Of a stretch of 64,000 nucleotides of DNA, positions 44,323-53,408 are shown piece by piece. This stretch comes from Verrucomicrobiaceae bacterium (lineage in GTDB: Bacteria; Verrucomicrobiota; Verrucomicrobiia; Verrucomicrobiales; DEV007). The notes beneath the pieces were generated by a model. The model did not search any database, was not told where the DNA came from, and saw nothing but the letters and a program-made list of their open reading frames with translations. The stretch lies in assembly GCA_004211885.1 (NCBI GenBank), contig SHBV01000008.1, positions 1 through 64,000 of the forward strand, written 5' to 3'. The translations under genes and the position numbers were made by a program. Positions within the stretch are counted from its first letter, which is position 1; the number at the start of each line of letters is the position of its first letter.

Positions 44323-47300
44323 TTATTGATTTTTGGTATTTGTTTTTAAAGAGTTTAATAAAGTTAGAGCATCTTTCCAGTGAACTTCATCTTTGCTGTA
44401 TTTAATGTAAATATTAAGGGCGGCTATTGCTTCTTGGGTCTTGCCAAGTTTAGCTAGTGCATATCCTCTTGGCCGATAGTAATTATAGTAGGTTGGATAC
44501 TCTGTAACGGCTCTTCCTGACCATTTAGCAAGTTCTTCCCAATTCTCTTCATATTCTGCATTAATTATTCGAAGCGAGTAACTGTCTCTTTCTGATTTTA
44601 TCTGCGAATCTAAGTATTTAAACCAGCCTTCGGGAATAATGCTCTTATCGTTGAGGCGATTTGCGGAATCATAAATAAAACGTATAGATTGGAAGTCCAG
44701 ATAACGTGCTGCTTTAGCTATACTTTGAGAAGTTGATTTTTTAGCGAATTCCTCTGCCGTTTTTGTTTTATCGCTAAGTTCACTCATAATGAGAGCGGGC
44801 CAGCTAACATCTAACAAATTTGATGAGAAGAGTTGATCGTCTGAAATATTTAGTAAGGTTTCTTTCAGTTGTTCAACGTTTTTGTGAGCCATAAGTATCC
44901 CTAGTTTGGTAGGGATAAGTATATTTTCTAAGACAGGATGTTTTAAGCCGTTCCATGCTTGATCGATGTTTACAGGCCGTCCCAGACGGATGTCGCCTGC
45001 TTGTGTTTGTGTTATTATTGTTGCTGCATATGAGAACGGTTCCTTGTCTTTGTTTCTGTGTTTCTTGAATATTTCAAATAGTTTTTCGCGTAAACCTTTG
45101 TCATCAGTGTCTATGATTGAAGGAGAAGAAAAAAGGCTAAATGATTTTTCAAGGTCAGGAATTTTGCTTAGCATCAAGTTTTCGATCAATTGAAATGAAA
45201 ATCTAACTTGCGTATGATCACGCGGCATCAGTTCAGCCAAGTCAAACCAAAATCTTGGTGAGCTTTCTATTATGTTATCGCTTAATGCCCTCTTGAGGAG
45301 TAGATTGAATGCATCCTTTTCAGTTAGACGCTTCAAGTCTACAGATTGTTTATATTTACTAATATCAATAATTTCATTGGGGCTTGAATCGGGATAAAGA
45401 GCAGTTATTAATCTATGCATTGATTTTCCAAAGGGGACGGATGCTTTTGCTCTTTGTAATGAATTTTCAATGGCTGAAATTAATATTTCTTGTCTCTGTC
45501 TTAATTGATTTGGCACTTTCCAACTTGGAGATTCATTGAATATCCTTTCTGCTAAATCTAATGATCCAATTGATAAAGACCTTTCAAATATCTGAGCGAT
45601 GACGGCAAAACTTGATGCGTCTAGAATTCTTGAGCTGGTGTTTTGATAGCATTGAGATAAGGATTCGCTAGAGGATAGGTCAGTACTAGCAAATGAGCCG
45701 TAAGTCTGTATTGCTGAGGCTATTCTAGAGTTTTTTCTGTCCAGTAAGGGGTGTGTGATTGCGTGTGTTATGTCTCTTTTTCTCGACATTGTTAGTGCTT
45801 CATCCATAGAGAAAACCAGAAGCAATTGAATTAGTTGTTGGGGGAATCGGTCGTCTGAAATCAAATCACGTAACATTTTCCTGGCCGTCGAATATTTATC
45901 GCAGCTTGAATAAATTTCAGTGAATGCTCTTTGAAATGAATCTTCTCTGAGTACTCTGGGGTATTGCTTTGAGCTTGCTACTAGTACATGTAGTTTTAAA
46001 TGCTCTTCCCTTGATATTTTGAATAACGATGGATTTGATAAAGCTTTTTCGATACTAATATTTTTCAACCGTGCATCATTGAACCCTTCAGGAAGAGTAA
46101 AGTTAAGCCATTCTGGAGAGTGTGACTGAAACCAATCTAGTATTGCTTTCGTGAATTCGTTGTTTGTTACTATGCCTGATCTAATTTCGTTGAGTCTTGA
46201 TGTGAGGGTCTGATGAATTTGCTGATCCGAACGGACTTTTGGTTCCTTAACTTCTTTGGAGAGGAGTTGCTCTTCTTTTATGTAGTCTTCAATCTTTCTA
46301 TAGATTTGAGCCAGTGACAGTACTGTTTGAGGTCTATTGCTTAGTTTTTTGTTTGAATATAGTAAATTTTCCAATGCACTTTTTGGTCCATGTGTCTCTG
46401 TTTTTCCATTGATAGCAAGGTGAGCCCATAATCTAATAATGGTTTCAGTGACTTCATCATTCTCTGCGTCTTCATCCAAAAAACTTTTTATGTTTTTGAT
46501 GGCGTTGTTATGATCATTGATGACTGAGAAGCTGATTGTTTTGTATAGCTTTGATCGTCTATAAAATTCTTTGTTACCTGAAAATGTTCCGTCACAAATT
46601 ATCATGAGAAGTTCATGAATATCTTTTTGCAGGTTGTTTTGGATTTGAGGTAATAAAAAGCAAAGAGTTGTGCCTACTTGGTTGAGAGAAGATGGGCACC
46701 ATCTGAGGCGATGCATTAATAGATCGAGCTGATCATAGAAAAGGATCTTATCATTAGTAGCTATTGACTGAGCTATGTTTTTTTGGATCTTCCCGGATTC
46801 AGTAAAATTAGGGATTCTTAAATCTTTTATATCTAATTTGACTCCTGTTGCATTCCGGAAATTTAACCATTTCGGCCACCAAGTTTTGGAATGTTTCCAA
46901 TAAAGGCTTAATTGATTTTCATTGGAGGATAGTGATAAGAGTGTTTCTAGTGCTTTCGGGGATGATGTGACTTTTCTCAATGAAGGCTTTGTATCTTTTA
47001 GTGAGAGTAATTTTTGTATAGCCTCTCGGTTCTGGCCTAATTCGAGGTGAATGATTGCCGACCTTAGGATAAAGTCGATCGGTTGTGGATATGAATCAAT
47101 GCCATCCTTAGTGGACGCATATAGTTTAAGTGCATCAGTGAATAGTTCTTGGGATTCTTTCAGTTTTCCGAGCTCTCCGATTGCAGTGTACCGAGCTTCT
47201 AATGAAATTTTGGATCTTTTGAGTATTTCATTTAATATTTCTTCCTGCTTTTGGAATTCCCGTTTTCTCTCATGATATCTAGCTAATAGGAACCGACCTT

Positions 47301-47814
47301 CCAAATTAAAGGTATTGTCTGGAGGTAATTGACTGCAGGCGTTGATCAATGCAGGGAAGAATCGTTCGGTTAGTAGCTTGCATTTTCCGTTCTCTTCTCT
47401 CAGGTCAACTATAGCAGCAAGTTTCCATAGCCTTTCAGCATAATTTGGATCGTTTGGGAATTTTATTAAATATGCTGCGCTATATATAATGAAATCGTCA
47501 ATTCGGTTTGGGTTATCGAGTTGATTTATTTTGTCGGAGAGTTTTTTTTGTGTATCGAAATCCTTTAGTATTTTTGAAAACTCAATTTCTTTGTTCAGTT
47601 TAGCCTGGATGTAAGCCTTAAGATTTATGCTTATACGAATGCAGCTTTGTTGTAATGCCTCATTCCCAGTTTCTGGGTTCAATAGCTTGTCTATGGCCCT
47701 CTTGATGGAAGGCGGAGGTGATTGTGCTTTACCTTGGTCTGTTGACAAAAAAATTAGTAACAGTGTGAAGGCAAGCATGGCCATCATTTTGAAGAATGAT
47801 GAGGTCAGTCGCAT
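44323..47814 (-). CDS. Large secreted alpha-helical repeat protein, unknown function
   Basis: About 1163 residues. The start is taken at ATG 47814, which begins a signal peptide (RLTSSFFKMMAMLAFTLLLIFLS); the frame is open to 47877, but that would overlap rsmI. The rest is alpha-helical with TPR-like periodicity in places: an N-terminal part (RFLLARYHERKREFQKQEEILNE, GELGKLKESQELFTDALKLYAS) and a C-terminal part (YRPRGYALAKLGKTQEAIAALN). The middle has no recognised domain. It is flanked by rsmI and the S1 protease in a tight cluster with lptE-like and bamD-like genes. It may be a periplasmic scaffold. I recognise no named family. Confidence 0.75.
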   Translation of the reverse strand: MRLTSSFFKMMAMLAFTLLLIFLSTDQGKAQSPPPSIKRAIDKLLNPETGNEALQQSCIRISINLKAYIQAKLNKEIEFSKILKDFDTQKKLSDKINQLDNPNRIDDFIIYSAAYLIKFPNDPNYAERLWKLAAIVDLREENGKCKLLTERFFPALINACSQLPPDNTFNLEGRFLLARYHERKREFQKQEEILNEILKRSKISLEARYTAIGELGKLKESQELFTDALKLYASTKDGIDSYPQPIDFILRSAIIHLELGQNREAIQKLLSLKDTKPSLRKVTSSPKALETLLSLSSNENQLSLYWKHSKTWWPKWLNFRNATGVKLDIKDLRIPNFTESGKIQKNIAQSIATNDKILFYDQLDLLMHRLRWCPSSLNQVGTTLCFLLPQIQNNLQKDIHELLMIICDGTFSGNKEFYRRSKLYKTISFSVINDHNNAIKNIKSFLDEDAENDEVTETIIRLWAHLAINGKTETHGPKSALENLLYSNKKLSNRPQTVLSLAQIYRKIEDYIKEEQLLSKEVKEPKVRSDQQIHQTLTSRLNEIRSGIVTNNEFTKAILDWFQSHSPEWLNFTLPEGFNDARLKNISIEKALSNPSLFKISREEHLKLHVLVASSKQYPRVLREDSFQRAFTEIYSSCDKYSTARKMLRDLISDDRFPQQLIQLLLVFSMDEALTMSRKRDITHAITHPLLDRKNSRIASAIQTYGSFASTDLSSSESLSQCYQNTSSRILDASSFAVIAQIFERSLSIGSLDLAERIFNESPSWKVPNQLRQRQEILISAIENSLQRAKASVPFGKSMHRLITALYPDSSPNEIIDISKYKQSVDLKRLTEKDAFNLLLKRALSDNIIESSPRFWFDLAELMPRDHTQVRFSFQLIENLMLSKIPDLEKSFSLFSSPSIIDTDDKGLREKLFEIFKKHRNKDKEPFSYAATIITQTQAGDIRLGRPVNIDQAWNGLKHPVLENILIPTKLGILMAHKNVEQLKETLLNISDDQLFSSNLLDVSWPALIMSELSDKTKTAEEFAKKSTSQSIAKAARYLDFQSIRFIYDSANRLNDKSIIPEGWFKYLDSQIKSERDSYSLRIINAEYEENWEELAKWSGRAVTEYPTYYNYYRPRGYALAKLGKTQEAIAALNIYIKYSKDEVHWKDALTLLNSLKTNTKNQ

Positions 47815-47852
47815 TAGGTAATTTTTAGGGTATTGATATAGATATATCAATA

Positions 47853-48566
47853 TTAGGTTTGCTTTGAATTTAGCCAACGTGGGGGGCGTGCTCCACTAAT
47901 GACAATAACGATCTCACCTTTTACTGGCTTTTGTGAAAATAAATTAGCTAGTTCAAGGGTATTGCCTCTTTTGAATTCTTCGAACTTTTTTGTCAATTCT
48001 CGTGCCACAACAATGGGTCTATCTGGTTCGAGCGTGGATAGGATTTCAAGTGTAGATGCGATTCGATATGGAGAATCAAAGAAAATTGAAGTTTCCGTTC
48101 TTTGTAAAGACTCTTGAAGTTCGTCTTGGCGGGCTTTCTTTTTGGTAGATAAGAACCCACCAAAATAAAAACGATCAGCAGGAAATCCGGATCCTGCAAG
48201 AGCTGCGGTAACTGCTGATGGGCCAGGAATTACTACGACTTCACAATCTTCTGAGGAGGCGAGATGGACTAGTCTTGAGCCTGGGTCAGAGATTAATGGT
48301 GTGCCGGCGTCGGTGATATAAGCTACATCAAAGCCGCTTTGCATCTTTAGAATGAGATGGGCAGTTCGCGACGCTTCGTTATGTTGGTGTAAGCTTATTC
48401 TGTTGGTATCAATTCCGTACTTACTTAATAATTTTCCGCTGTGGCGGGTATCTTCACACGCGATAATGTCGACAGCTTTTAAGCATTCAATTGCTCTGGG
48501 TGAAATATCCAATAGATTTCCGATGGGTGTGGAAACTATGAAAAGTGTGCCTCGTTGGCTCTCCAT
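47853..48566 (-). CDS. rsmI: 16S rRNA (cytidine1402-2'-O)-methyltransferase
   Basis: A 237-residue SAM-dependent methyltransferase of the tetrapyrrole methylase fold. Signatures are LFIVSTPIGNLLDISPRAIE, ACEDTRHSGKLLSKYGI, AYITDAGTPLISDPGSRLV and VVIPGPSAVTAALAGSGFP, followed by FFDSPYRIASTLEIL and ARELTKKFEEFKRG. RsmI 2'-O-methylates C1402 of 16S rRNA in the decoding centre. The protein is shorter than E. coli RsmI, lacking much of its C-terminal extension. It lies between the LptE-like gene (15 bp) and the large repeat protein. Confidence 0.95.
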   Translation of the reverse strand: MESQRGTLFIVSTPIGNLLDISPRAIECLKAVDIIACEDTRHSGKLLSKYGIDTNRISLHQHNEASRTAHLILKMQSGFDVAYITDAGTPLISDPGSRLVHLASSEDCEVVVIPGPSAVTAALAGSGFPADRFYFGGFLSTKKKARQDELQESLQRTETSIFFDSPYRIASTLEILSTLEPDRPIVVARELTKKFEEFKRGNTLELANLFSQKPVKGEIVIVISGARPPRWLNSKQT

Positions 48567-48581
48567 TAAGATTATGAATAA

Positions 48582-49112
48582 TTAGAAGCCCTCACTTATG
48601 CGAGCCGATATTTTTTTTGCTAAATCATTAGCGGCTAGTTGTATGGCTTGTCGTTTAGTTAGTTGAAAGTTTGAATCTAAATAACTAGTGCTATTTCCTT
48701 TGATTGTACCTTTGTCTAAAATTTTCCCTGTACGATTTTCTTCAACTGAAAAAATGACATCAATAATGATTTCAATTTCTTTGGTCTTTAAAACGTTTTC
48801 ACGCGTTGATCTTAATTGCTTTCGTGAAATGTTTTTAATGGTAGCGAATAACGTGGCATCAGAAAGTTCGGGTTTAGATATTCTATAAGTTCCTGCCTGT
48901 TGAAGTGCTTTTACTGTAGCATTCGTTACTAGTGTTTGTAGACGAGGCTCGAGAGTTTCATTTTTAAATATTGGTACAGAGACTGAGTTTATTCTTTGCA
49001 GATTAGTGGGTTTATTGTTTCCAAGCTTATATCCTATGCATGAGCTCATTCCAATCAGGATAATGATGGAATTTATAGCTAATTGTTTTCGTTTTAGTCT
49101 ATATGCAGTCAA
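48582..49112 (-). CDS. LptE-like outer-membrane lipoprotein
   Basis: A 176-residue lipoprotein. The start is TTG 49112; the leader RLKRKQLAINSIIILIGMSSC ends in a lipobox-like cysteine (about residue 25), followed by GYKLGNN. The mature part (SVSVPIFKNETLEPRLQTLVTNATVKALQ, then LFATIKNISRKQLRSTREN, then TKRQAIQLAANDLAKKI) fits the LPS-assembly lipoprotein LptE family, which plugs the LptD translocon. It sits between the BamD-like gene and rsmI. The sequence alone does not exclude another lipoprotein of similar fold. Confidence 0.75.
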   Translation of the reverse strand: MTAYRLKRKQLAINSIIILIGMSSCIGYKLGNNKPTNLQRINSVSVPIFKNETLEPRLQTLVTNATVKALQQAGTYRISKPELSDATLFATIKNISRKQLRSTRENVLKTKEIEIIIDVIFSVEENRTGKILDKGTIKGNSTSYLDSNFQLTKRQAIQLAANDLAKKISARISEGF

Positions 49113-49154
49113 AGCTGAATTTTAATGAGCGGTTCTAATTAACGGGAATGGAAT

Positions 49155-50303
49155 CTAACTTTCTGGAGGTGGGGGTGGAAGTATTAAAGGTCCTTTATTC
49201 TCATTGGTTATTGTTTCTTCTGACTCTTTGGTCAGTGAAGGAGGCAAATCTTTCTTTAGTTCAGGTTCTTTCTTTATTTGACCTATAGGATTTGATGTTT
49301 TCTGCGTTTGGGAATTCCCTTGAATTAATGAAAGCTTCCTTAATGCATTATTGCGGACAATGGGGTCTTTGGCCTTTGATGCTTTTTCGTAATAAATTAC
49401 TGCGCTTCTTAATTTATTTTGTTTCTCGTAGAATAGGCCTGTGTCATAAAAATGTTCTGCCTCAATCGATTCAAACTTTGCTAGTGCAATTTTAGCTTCT
49501 TTGGCTCTGGGGCTATTTTCATAAGCTACAATAACATCTTCCATGGCGTTTCTTGCTGATACAATGTTTGCATGGTCTCTGCTGCCGGATTCGATTTTTT
49601 GTCGTGCAATTTCTCCGATTCTAAATTGTGCTTCTGGTGCTTTAGGGTGGTTAGGGTGTTTGTCGACTAGTGACTGGTAAGCTGAAATTGCCATGGATGT
49701 CTTGTCGTCTGCTTGATAAAGTTCAGCTATTGCGAATTGAGCTAATGGTGCCAGGGCAGAGAATGGAGCGTTGTCTATAATGGATGTGAACCATTCAAGG
49801 AGGTCAGATTGTTGAAACTTTTTTGGGAGAAAAAATAATTTATTTTTGCTGTTCTGCTGTTGTGCAGAACGCGCAATATCGTATTGAGCTTGAATTGCTT
49901 TTATGAAATATGGGCTCGACTTGTGTTTATCTGTAAAGTCCTGAAAGGAAGAGAAAGCTTTTTTCAATTTTCCTTTTTGCATAAAACTTTCTGCAAGTTT
50001 AAATTGGCTTATTGGAGCTGAAGAGGTGAATGGGTAATTCTTGACGATGTATTGATACTGTGTGGCGGCCTTGGATCTCATGCCCTTTTTTTCATAAATT
50101 AAAGCTTGGTCTAATTTTTTTTTGGCAAGAGGTTCCTGAGTCTTAAGTTTTTCTTTAGTGGGAACCTTAGAAAGATCTTTTTTGAAGTAGTCCAGTATTT
50201 TTGCATGAGATGAGGGTGTCACACATACAAAGAAGAATGAATAAACCAAAAAAAGATTTAGACGGAGCTGGCTTTTGGTCATTATAGATCGTATTTGAAT
50301 CAT
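49155..50303 (-). CDS. BamD/YbgF-like tetratricopeptide envelope protein
   Basis: A 382-residue exported protein. Two starts are possible, ATG 50303 and ATG 50282; the second gives a cleaner signal peptide (TKSQLRLNLFLVYSFFFV). TPR-like repeats run from about residue 65 to 320: KKGMRSKAATQYQYIVKNYP, QKGKLKKAFSSFQDFTDKH, TSMAISAYQSLVDKHPNHPK, QNKLRSAVIYYEKASKAK. This is the pattern of BamD/YfiO-type outer-membrane assembly factors. The C-terminal tail is rich in proline and glutamate, ending in LILPPPPPES. No lipobox cysteine is obvious, unlike classical BamD. It heads the envelope cluster. Confidence 0.8.
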   Translation of the reverse strand: MIQIRSIMTKSQLRLNLFLVYSFFFVCVTPSSHAKILDYFKKDLSKVPTKEKLKTQEPLAKKKLDQALIYEKKGMRSKAATQYQYIVKNYPFTSSAPISQFKLAESFMQKGKLKKAFSSFQDFTDKHKSSPYFIKAIQAQYDIARSAQQQNSKNKLFFLPKKFQQSDLLEWFTSIIDNAPFSALAPLAQFAIAELYQADDKTSMAISAYQSLVDKHPNHPKAPEAQFRIGEIARQKIESGSRDHANIVSARNAMEDVIVAYENSPRAKEAKIALAKFESIEAEHFYDTGLFYEKQNKLRSAVIYYEKASKAKDPIVRNNALRKLSLIQGNSQTQKTSNPIGQIKKEPELKKDLPPSLTKESEETITNENKGPLILPPPPPES

Positions 50304-50512
50304 TGGATAAAATCAAGGCAGAGTAGTGATCAGATTTAGCACAATTATGCACTTTATGAACGATGCTTTAGTATTTATTTGATTACAAAATTTTTAATTA
50401 AGCTGGCACTAAGAAGTCTTTTAATGTTGATCCTATGTAAATTGTATAGTTGCTGTATTTGTGTTTTAGCGTAATTAAATAAAGACCTTATTACTTAAAA
50501 TAGGTAATTAAC

Positions 50513-51556
50513 TTGAAAAAAAGACAATTTGTTGATCATGTCCGCATTTACGTAAGGGCAGGGGATGGAGGTAATGGCATCGTTCATTTCCGAAGAGAAA
50601 AATATGTTCCAAAGGGAGGGCCAGACGGTGGGGATGGTGGAAATGGCGGAGACGTTATTTTGAAGGTTGCTTCAGATACAGACAACCTTACTCATCTATT
50701 TTTTAAATCACGTTTAATAGCAAAATCTGGAGCGCATGGTCAGGGCAGGGGGAAGCATGGCAAGTCAGGCAGCGAACTTGTCGTAAGGGTTCCCCCGGGA
50801 ACACTTGTTTATGAATCTGATCAACCAGGGGTTTCGATAGAGGAGCTCAAGTGTGAAAGAGAGCCTATAGCTGATTTGACAACTGATGGTGAGCAATTTG
50901 TTATTGCGAAAGCTGGGAAGGGAGGAAAAGGAAATGTTCATTTTAAATCTTCCACTAACCAAGCACCTCAGGAGCATACTCTGGGCGAGAAAGGAGAAGA
51001 TGGATTCTTCTATCTTGAACTAAGGCAGATTGGTGATGCTGGTTTTGTTGGATTTCCTAATGCAGGTAAGTCTAGCCTCTTGAGTGTGTTGTCCGCAGCT
51101 AAGCCCAAGGTTGCTAATTATCCATTCACAACACTTCAGCCCTCAATAGGAGTAGTTGAATTTAATAGTGTAGTGCGTGCTACTGTTGCTGACATACCAG
51201 GTATCATTGAAGGGGCTCATGAAAATGTGGGGCTAGGACATGATTTTCTGCGCCACATTATGCGATGTAAGTTACTGCTTTTTGTCGTGGATATTGCAGG
51301 ATCTGATATGAGAGATCCAATCGAGGACATCCAAACTCTAAGGAAAGAGATAAAACTTTATAGTGATGAGCTTGCTTCGAGGGATTGGATGATTATTGCA
51401 AATAAAATGGACATTGACGGAGCTAAAGCGAATTTCGATGTTTTAAGATCTAGATTTTCCCGAATAGAAATTATTGGTGTCTCAGCGCTCACTGGTCATG
51501 GGATCGACTTTCTTAAGGAAAGGCTCGAGGAATTGATAGGGAGAAAGGTTAGCTAG
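50513..51556 (+). CDS. obgE: GTPase ObgE/CgtA
   Basis: A 347-residue ribosome-associated GTPase acting in 50S assembly and the stress response. The glycine-rich Obg fold (about residues 1-160) contains GGDGGNGGDV and GHGQGRGKHGKSG. The G domain follows, with G1 GFPNAGKSSLL, G3 DIPGIIEGAHENVGLGHDFLRH, G4 NKMD and G5 SALTGHG. There is no long C-terminal extension. The start is TTG 50513, giving the usual Obg N terminus (FVDHVRIYVRAGDGGNG). It overlaps the convergent DMT transporter by 8 bp. Confidence 0.95.
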   Translation: MKKRQFVDHVRIYVRAGDGGNGIVHFRREKYVPKGGPDGGDGGNGGDVILKVASDTDNLTHLFFKSRLIAKSGAHGQGRGKHGKSGSELVVRVPPGTLVYESDQPGVSIEELKCEREPIADLTTDGEQFVIAKAGKGGKGNVHFKSSTNQAPQEHTLGEKGEDGFFYLELRQIGDAGFVGFPNAGKSSLLSVLSAAKPKVANYPFTTLQPSIGVVEFNSVVRATVADIPGIIEGAHENVGLGHDFLRHIMRCKLLLFVVDIAGSDMRDPIEDIQTLRKEIKLYSDELASRDWMIIANKMDIDGAKANFDVLRSRFSRIEIIGVSALTGHGIDFLKERLEELIGRKVS

Positions 51557-52439
51557 AAAGAGCCATTCCGATTACTCCGCTGACGGCAAAAATTCCTCCA
51601 AGAATGGATAGCATTGTCGGTTTGTCTTTTTCAAACGCGAGTGCCAATGGAATTAAGATTATTGGGCTCGTTGCAACAATTGCCATAGATTCTCCGCTAG
51701 TCATTGTCTGCAGCGATGCTTGGAAGCAGCTCACTCCTAGTACAGGACCAAATAGGGCCGCAAAAAATAGCCAGGAAATGGGTTTCTTTGTTGTGGGGAA
51801 TTTAACCTCCCTACGATTGGTGATTTTTTTGATAAGAAAAATTAGCAATAAAAATATAAAGCCTGCAAAGACCCTTTGGAAAGCCTGGCTCATTCCTCCA
51901 ATTGTAACATTGTCACAATCTGCAATGGTGCTTGCATGGCGACTAATTGACGCGCCTACTCCTTGACCAATGCCAGCCACGATGGCAGCGATAACACCTA
52001 TTTTATATGAGGTGGTATTGTTTGATCCTGGTCTATTTGGGTAAAGCGCAATAGAGAGTCCTGCAAGGATGCAAAATATGAAGATTATAGTTTCTGTTTT
52101 AATGGAATCGCCTAGCCAGACCCAGTCGGATAATGCTCCTACTAGTGTTGCTGTGCAAAAATTAATTAGAATGGTTAGCCTGGATCCGATCTTTGAAAGA
52201 GCCATAAAGAGAGCAATATCGCCAACTCCAAATCCTACTATGCCACTGACTATTAGCCATTTAGAAGCTTGCGGATGAAAGCTACGAGGCTCAACAATTA
52301 AGGTCACCAGCCCTAAAATGAAAGTTGCAATTAGAAGCCTAATTAGATTTGCGGTGATTTGATCCATCAGCCGCGAGACTTTTGTGTTACAGATTGCTGA
52401 AAAGGCAAATAATATAGCTGTCGAAATGGCAAAAGTCAT
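51549..52439 (-). CDS. EamA/DMT-family transporter
   Basis: A 296-residue inner-membrane protein with about ten hydrophobic helices in two EamA repeats (about residues 1-138 and 147-292). Typical pieces are LIRLLIATFILGLVTL, LIVSGIVGFGVGDIALFMALSKIG and SWLFFAALFGPVLGVSCFQASLQ. DMT exporters move metabolites or amino acids outwards; the substrate is unknown. It is a single gene, overlapping the obgE end by 8 bp and divergent from the class IV aminotransferase. Confidence 0.85.
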   Translation of the reverse strand: MTFAISTAILFAFSAICNTKVSRLMDQITANLIRLLIATFILGLVTLIVEPRSFHPQASKWLIVSGIVGFGVGDIALFMALSKIGSRLTILINFCTATLVGALSDWVWLGDSIKTETIIFIFCILAGLSIALYPNRPGSNNTTSYKIGVIAAIVAGIGQGVGASISRHASTIADCDNVTIGGMSQAFQRVFAGFIFLLLIFLIKKITNRREVKFPTTKKPISWLFFAALFGPVLGVSCFQASLQTMTSGESMAIVATSPIILIPLALAFEKDKPTMLSILGGIFAVSGVIGMALSS

Positions 52440-52541
52440 AAGATTTAAGTCACCCGCAATAAGGATTAGCAGAAATGAACTCTTTATGATAGGGAAGTTT
52501 AAGATACGACGTATAAAGTAAATATACTATCATTCGAAAAA

Positions 52542-53408
52542 ATGAATCTAAGTCATAAAAGAGCTCAAAATCAACTGTGGCTAAATGGGGATATTGTATC
52601 CGAAGAAGATGCAGCGGTATCTCCATTTGACCATGGTCTTTTAACTGGGGATGGAGTCTTTGAAACATTAATTTCGTATGATGGCAATAAGCCATTTGCT
52701 TTTACTAGGCACTTCGAGCGTTTGATCAAATCAGCACGGCCATTTGGGTTGAATGTGCCTGAAGCTGAGCTTTTGAGTGATGCATGTGAGGCAGTTCTTG
52801 CCTTAAATCAGGCAAGTCCTGCCCGCTTAAGGATTACGATTACAGCAGGAAGGGCACCACTTGGTTCCGAGAAGGGCACAGACTCTGAGAATGTTATTGT
52901 TGCATCTTCAGAAGTGCCTGAACAGCCGAGGCATAGCAAAGTTATTACTGTGCCCTATGCAAGGAACGAGCATGGGGCTCTAGTAGGTCTAAAGACCACA
53001 TCCTATGGAGAAAATGTGGTGGCTTTGGCGCTTGCGCATTCTAAAGGAGCCAGAGAAGCTATTTTTCCTAATGTTTCTGGTAACTTATGCGAGGGATCCG
53101 GCAGTAATATTTTTATTGTTTCAAATGGCCAATTGATTACTCCACCTCTTTCATCAGGATGCTTGCCAGGAGTCACTCGTGCTCTGGCGCTTGAGATATG
53201 TAATAGAATTGGTATTCATGTGAATCAGATTGATTTTCCTATGACTGATCTCACTAATGTTGACTCGGCTTTTCTAACTTCAACTCTTAGGCAAATACAA
53301 CCAATTGAGAGTATTGATGGAATTTCTTTAAAGGATGTAGAGTGTAATGAACAGTTGAAGATAAAAAATGAATTTACCCGATTGATCCAAAGCGAGATTG
53401 ATCCTTAG
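52542..53408 (+). CDS. Aminotransferase class IV (BCAT/ADC-lyase-like)
   Basis: A 288-residue fold-type IV PLP enzyme. It shows FDHGLLTGDGVFETLISYDG and FTRHFERLIKSARPFG near the N terminus, PARLRITITAGR in the middle, PLP lysine in LKTTSYGENVVALALA, then NLCEGSGSNIFIV, GCLPGVTRALALEI and the late FLTSTLRQIQPIESIDG. Candidate activities are branched-chain or D-amino-acid transamination or 4-amino-4-deoxychorismate lyase; residues do not decide, and no folate or branched-chain genes are adjacent. It shares a TTAG stop overlap with the convergent MFS gene. Confidence 0.87.
   Translation: MNLSHKRAQNQLWLNGDIVSEEDAAVSPFDHGLLTGDGVFETLISYDGNKPFAFTRHFERLIKSARPFGLNVPEAELLSDACEAVLALNQASPARLRITITAGRAPLGSEKGTDSENVIVASSEVPEQPRHSKVITVPYARNEHGALVGLKTTSYGENVVALALAHSKGAREAIFPNVSGNLCEGSGSNIFIVSNGQLITPPLSSGCLPGVTRALALEICNRIGIHVNQIDFPMTDLTNVDSAFLTSTLRQIQPIESIDGISLKDVECNEQLKIKNEFTRLIQSEIDP

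Noticed and set aside
47815..47877. Longer start of the 1163-residue protein
   Set aside because: It would overlap the end of rsmI by 25 bp and place 21 residues ahead of the signal peptide.
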